From assembly GCA_016291915.1 (NCBI GenBank), contig JAEEZP010000163.1, positions 1-26,747 of the forward strand: 26,747 bases of DNA, in the 5' to 3' direction. Source of the stretch: Prevotella sp. (lineage in GTDB: Bacteria; Bacteroidota; Bacteroidia; Bacteroidales; Bacteroidaceae). Of the stretch, positions 24,111 through 26,747 are shown in pieces. Position numbers and translations under genes: made by a program. The stretch's first letter is position 1, and every line of letters starts with the position of its first letter. The notes under the pieces were generated by a model that was not told where the DNA came from, did no database searches, and was given only the letters and a program-made list of their open reading frames with translations.

Positions 24111-25370
24111 TTATAACAGGTCCAAAATCGTATTTACATCTATCCAAATCTTGATATTCAGTTCTTCACATAAGATAGGAATGACGTTAAAAGCGAAAAA
24201 AACAGCACCCATTTCGTGCGGATTTTGAGAAGAGAATATGCTCATATTACTCACATTATACGAAATATTCTCTTTTGGTACTCCCTGATCGAGTAAGAAC
24301 TGATAGAGATTTTTGGTGTTTTCCGACGGTACTGTTCTGTCTTTGGTGTTGTGCATCAACAGGAATCTGTTCTCTTTCCGTGGTAGCCATCCCTTGCAGA
24401 GATTGTCTTTCTCCAGCACCTCTATAAACCGTTGGGCAATATTAGAGTTTATGTTGAACAAATCAGGCATAACTAACTGACTGAAAGATGTTGAGCCTAA
24501 TTTGTAATCTATCCAAGAACTGTTGTATTTCTTACTGTAGAACCATTCGTCGATATGACTGACAAGCGGTTCTTGAAAGAGTTGTGAATAGGGGATATTC
24601 AGATGACAGAACTCATTATACGCCAGCAGCACACTGATAAGGCTGGAGGGTAGGTCACTGCCATCCGACTCGATCATCTTCTGGTATGTCATAGGGATAT
24701 CGTACAAGCCACCACCGGCGAATGTGTAGGTGATATGAAGGTCACGGTACTGCTCATCAATAAGCCGTACAATCCCCAAGGCTGTCTGTCCACCCTGCGA
24801 ATAACCGAGGTTGAAGAGGACGCTATCATCCCACTGATAACCTAATGTCGGCAGTAGTTGCTTCGCAGCCAGGAGGGCATCGACGGCAGCCTGGGCATTC
24901 GCTTTACTGATGCAATAGGCCTGTGGCTTGTCTTCCGTGATGCCAAAACCGTAGTAGTCGGGCGAGATGGTGATCAGTCCGCTGCCTGTCACGAATTTCT
25001 GCAGGTCGAGTCCTCCTTTCGACGGGCACTCATCAGCTCGATAGATCGTGTAGTGGCTATACAATACTAGTCCTCTGCCCGGGTTCTTCTCCGTCACCTC
25101 ATCACCTACGGTGATCGTGCCTGAGAGCATCACCTCCTTACCGTACGGATCGGTAGAGGGATACTCAAAGTTGTACGCCGTGGTCTTGTCTTTCTCATAT
25201 CTGATCGTCTCATAAACACGAGCCTGAGTCTTGATCTCTTCGGGTATCGTTTCCTCTGTCGGATCATCACTGCCGCACGATGTCAGTGTCATACCGCTGC
25301 TGATGATCAACAGGGTGCCTATCAACCACAGAAGAATCTTCTTAAAACCTATCTCGTTGTACTTTATCAT
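24111..25370 (-). CDS. Alpha/beta-hydrolase lipoprotein (secreted lipase/esterase-like)
   Basis: 419 residues from the ATG at 25370; the frame extends to a TTG at 25400 that overlaps the -7 box and is not a likely start. Membrane-targeting signal with lipobox LTSC (C32), followed by GSDDPTEE, an acidic surface-export-like run. The alpha/beta-hydrolase core shows GYSQGG (189-194) with nucleophile S191, a likely acid D344 in NTKDRTVP and the histidine H385 in NPHEMGAVFF, and an oxyanion-side segment VLYSHYTIYRADECPS. It resembles secreted lipases and peptidase-like hydrolases of Bacteroidetes, such as tannase- or LIP-type lipases. An ester substrate at the cell surface is likely, but which one is unknown. 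Gene-free repeats lie downstream. Confidence 0.85.
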   Translation of the reverse strand: MIKYNEIGFKKILLWLIGTLLIISSGMTLTSCGSDDPTEETIPEEIKTQARVYETIRYEKDKTTAYNFEYPSTDPYGKEVMLSGTITVGDEVTEKNPGRGLVLYSHYTIYRADECPSKGGLDLQKFVTGSGLITISPDYYGFGITEDKPQAYCISKANAQAAVDALLAAKQLLPTLGYQWDDSVLFNLGYSQGGQTALGIVRLIDEQYRDLHITYTFAGGGLYDIPMTYQKMIESDGSDLPSSLISVLLAYNEFCHLNIPYSQLFQEPLVSHIDEWFYSKKYNSSWIDYKLGSTSFSQLVMPDLFNINSNIAQRFIEVLEKDNLCKGWLPRKENRFLLMHNTKDRTVPSENTKNLYQFLLDQGVPKENISYNVSNMSIFSSQNPHEMGAVFFAFNVIPILCEELNIKIWIDVNTILDLL

Positions 25371-25397
25371 CGGTAAATATTTTTCAATTCCGGGGTA

Positions 25398-25405
25398 CAA
25401 AAGTA
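25398..25405 (-). promoter_or_regulatory. -7 element of the alpha/beta-hydrolase promoter
   Basis: TACTTTTG on the minus strand (25405-25398) matches TAnnTTTG; the predicted start is near 25391, 20 bases ahead of the ATG at 25370. No TTTG is visible at the proper distance upstream, so this rests on one element. Confidence 0.5.
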
Positions 25406-25469
25406 CATTATTTTGGGTAGAATAACGTTGATTTTTCTTTCTTTTTTATCACTTAAGCAGTTTTTTTTG

Positions 25470-25477
25470 TACTTTTG
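25470..25477 (+). promoter_or_regulatory. -7 element of the thioredoxin-like gene promoter
   Basis: TACTTTTG at 25470-25477 matches TAnnTTTG; the predicted start is near 25483, about 18 bases before the ATG at 25501. No clear -33 TTTG is seen; the upstream region is T-rich. Confidence 0.5.
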
Positions 25478-25500
25478 CACATAAATGAAACAACAAGAAT

Positions 25501-26025
25501 ATGATGAAAGGAAATAATTTTACAAAACAGTTCGTACTTACGCTTATATGCACTGTTCTGTTTTCTTTGTCTGCCGCTGCCCAGACCAATTTGAAAAAAG
25601 TGTATAATGAGGATATCAATCCCATGGAGCAGATCGACCAGGCGCTTGACAAAGCAAAGAAAGAACAGAAGTTCGTGATCTGTCAGGTAGGTGGCAATTG
25701 GTGTATCTGGTGCCTGCGCTTTGCCGACTTCATAGAGAAGGACGCTGATATCATGCAGATCATCAACGAGAATTTCGTGTTCATCCACGTCAATTACAAA
25801 CCCGGAAAGAATCAGGATCAGGAGAAGGCTGCATTGGGGCAGCAGATGATGAGCCGACTGGGTAACCCAGGACGCTTCGGATATCCTGTCTTTGTGGTGC
25901 TCGATGAAGAGGGTAAGGTGCTCCACACGCAAGACTCTTCTTTCCTTGAGGAAGGACAGGGATATGATAAGAGTAAGGTGATCCGCTTTTTCCGGAACTG
26001 GACCCCGAAGGCAATGGACAATTGA
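25501..26025 (+). CDS. Periplasmic thioredoxin-like protein (CIWC motif)
   Basis: 174 residues, starting at the first of two adjacent ATGs. Signal peptide about 1-27 (FVLTLICTVLFSLSAAA, cleaved before Q28). A thioredoxin fold of the Thioredoxin_7/DUF255-like type follows: FVICQVGGNWCIWCLRF places the redox cysteines at C68 and C71 (CIWC), and P129 in FGYPVFVVLDEEG is the cis-proline. A tryptophan between the cysteines is unlike the CGPC of reductases; such proteins are usually of unknown partner, and isomerase or redox-relay roles are both possible. It has its own -7 element, and the SDR gene follows 45 bases later on the same strand. The stop codon falls in a 7-base tandem array. Confidence 0.87.
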   Translation: MMKGNNFTKQFVLTLICTVLFSLSAAAQTNLKKVYNEDINPMEQIDQALDKAKKEQKFVICQVGGNWCIWCLRFADFIEKDADIMQIINENFVFIHVNYKPGKNQDQEKAALGQQMMSRLGNPGRFGYPVFVVLDEEGKVLHTQDSSFLEEGQGYDKSKVIRFFRNWTPKAMDN

Positions 26026-26055
26026 TAATTGAAAATTGAAAATTGATAATTGATA
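26021..26055. repeat. 7-base tandem array (ATTGATA/ATTGAAA), five units
   Basis: ATTGATA, ATTGAAA, ATTGAAA, ATTGATA, ATTGATA in exact register. It overlaps the stop codon (TGA, 26023-26025) of the thioredoxin-like gene and fills most of the gap before the SDR gene. Confidence 0.88.
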
Positions 26056-26070
26056 ATTTTGATAAAAAAT

Positions 26071-26747
26071 ATGAAAGAAAAAAAGATCGTCATGATAACA
26101 GGTGCTACCAGTGGTATCGGTGAAGCCTGTGCAAGAAAGTTTGCTGCCGGCGGTTATAACCTGATCCTTACCGGTCGTAGTGATGGAAAACTGAAACCGG
26201 TGGTTCAGGCATGCAAGGCACTGGGTGCTGAGGTTTATACCCTGGTGTTTGATGTGAGAGATCGTCAGGAGGCCGAACAACTGTTGGAGAAGATGCCTGC
26301 TAAGTGGCAGGACATCGACGTGCTGATCAACAATGCCGGACTGGCCCTGGGTTTGGATAAGGAATACGAGGGTAGTGTGGACGATTGGGATACGATGATC
26401 GACACGAATATCAAGGGATTGCTGAATATGACGCGTCTGGTGGTTCCGGGAATGGTAGCCCGCAACCGTGGTCATGTGATCAATATCGGTAGTGTGGCCG
26501 GTGATGCTGCCTATGCCAACGGGAATGTCTATTGCGCCACGAAGGCCGCTGTGAAGGCGCTTACCGACGGACTGCGTATCGACGTGTCTCACTCGGCTGT
26601 TCGTGTGACGAACTTGAAGCCCGGACTGGTGGAGACGAATTTCAGTGTCACCCGTTTCCACGGTGATGAGGAGAAGGCTGCCAATGTCTATAAAGGTATC
26701 AAACCGCTCACCGGTGATGATATCGCCGACGTGGCTTTCTATGCTGC
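26071..26747 (+). CDS. Short-chain dehydrogenase/reductase, YdfG-like, C-terminus cut by window edge
   Basis: 225 complete codons of a classical SDR (usual length about 250). Rossmann motif TGATSGIG (10-17), NNAG (88-91) and the active site with S in NIGSVAG and Y/K in VYCATKAAV are all present; PGLVETNF follows. The closest remembered relatives are YdfG-type NADP-dependent 3-hydroxy acid dehydrogenases (serine, L-allo-threonine, malonic semialdehyde), which share TGATSGIGEA and NVYCATKAAV. This is a cytosolic oxidoreductase; the exact substrate is not decided by sequence. The ATG at 26071 is preceded by an A-rich stretch (GATAAAAAAT), the usual Bacteroidetes start context. It may be cotranscribed with the thioredoxin-like gene, although the 7-base array between them could also mark a boundary. 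Confidence 0.9.
   Translation, partial: MKEKKIVMITGATSGIGEACARKFAAGGYNLILTGRSDGKLKPVVQACKALGAEVYTLVFDVRDRQEAEQLLEKMPAKWQDIDVLINNAGLALGLDKEYEGSVDDWDTMIDTNIKGLLNMTRLVVPGMVARNRGHVINIGSVAGDAAYANGNVYCATKAAVKALTDGLRIDVSHSAVRVTNLKPGLVETNFSVTRFHGDEEKAANVYKGIKPLTGDDIADVAFYA

Noticed and set aside
23938..24228. A 96-codon plus-strand open frame
   Set aside because: Its translation reflects the 22-base repeat and overlaps the 3-prime end of the alpha/beta-hydrolase gene on the other strand.
25453..26661. A 402-codon open frame on the minus strand
   Set aside because: It lies antisense to the thioredoxin-like and SDR genes, both of which have clear family motifs. Its translation is histidine/threonine-rich with no recognisable domain and it runs through the 7-base array.

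Overview
The window looks like a piece of a Bacteroidales chromosome, most likely Prevotellaceae (Prevotella/Segatella-like). The evidence is a SusC/SusD pair, lipoproteins with acidic residues after the lipobox cysteine, almost no Shine-Dalgarno sequences, and several promoters of the Bacteroidetes type (TTTG, about 20 bases, TAnnTTTG). The genus is inference.

Positions 1-9052 are all on the minus strand. Read in the direction of transcription they hold mltG, glnS, a cytosolic TPR protein that abuts glnS with no spacer, a DedA membrane protein, and then a compact catabolic cassette: a class I aldolase/dehydratase of the DHDPS/NAL family, a sodium:solute symporter, an iron-dependent alcohol dehydrogenase, and a PdxA-family dehydrogenase cut by the window edge. 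Four-base overlaps and gaps of a few bases show that the last three are one operon. PdxA2-type enzymes oxidise phosphorylated C4 acid sugars, so uptake and breakdown of a small sugar acid is the best guess. The matching kinase is not in view.

A back-to-back promoter pair at 9072-9139 separates mltG from a HAD phosphatase (plus strand). A perfect bidirectional hairpin terminator (9817-9850) then separates the phosphatase from the end of a large SusCD operon.

Positions 9871-18653 form an ECF sigma/FecR-controlled outer-membrane uptake locus. The sigma factor (plus strand) diverges from fecR-susC-susD, followed by a lipoprotein that looks like a metallopeptidase-family protein without its HExxH zinc site, and a FISUMP-domain lipoprotein. 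The SusC has the N-terminal STN domain expected for FecR signalling. No glycosidase, sulfatase or lyase is present, so a polysaccharide cargo is not supported.

Positions 18654-19049 hold no gene but a dense run of small inverted repeats. Next comes a 782-residue periplasmic protein that fuses a TraB/GumN/Tiki-like domain to a TlpA-type thioredoxin (plus strand). It converges on a DUF2264-SprT-like pair (minus strand). A 630-base gene-free, repeat-rich stretch follows (23414-24110), then an alpha/beta-hydrolase lipoprotein (minus), a small periplasmic thioredoxin-like protein (plus) and a short-chain dehydrogenase cut by the right edge.

A recurring oddity is a set of 7- or 8-base tandem arrays of unrelated sequence, found at or across gene ends (7967-8029, 21407-21454, 26021-26055) and in the empty stretch (23579-23738). 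I see no CRISPR array, tRNA, rRNA, transposase or phage gene.
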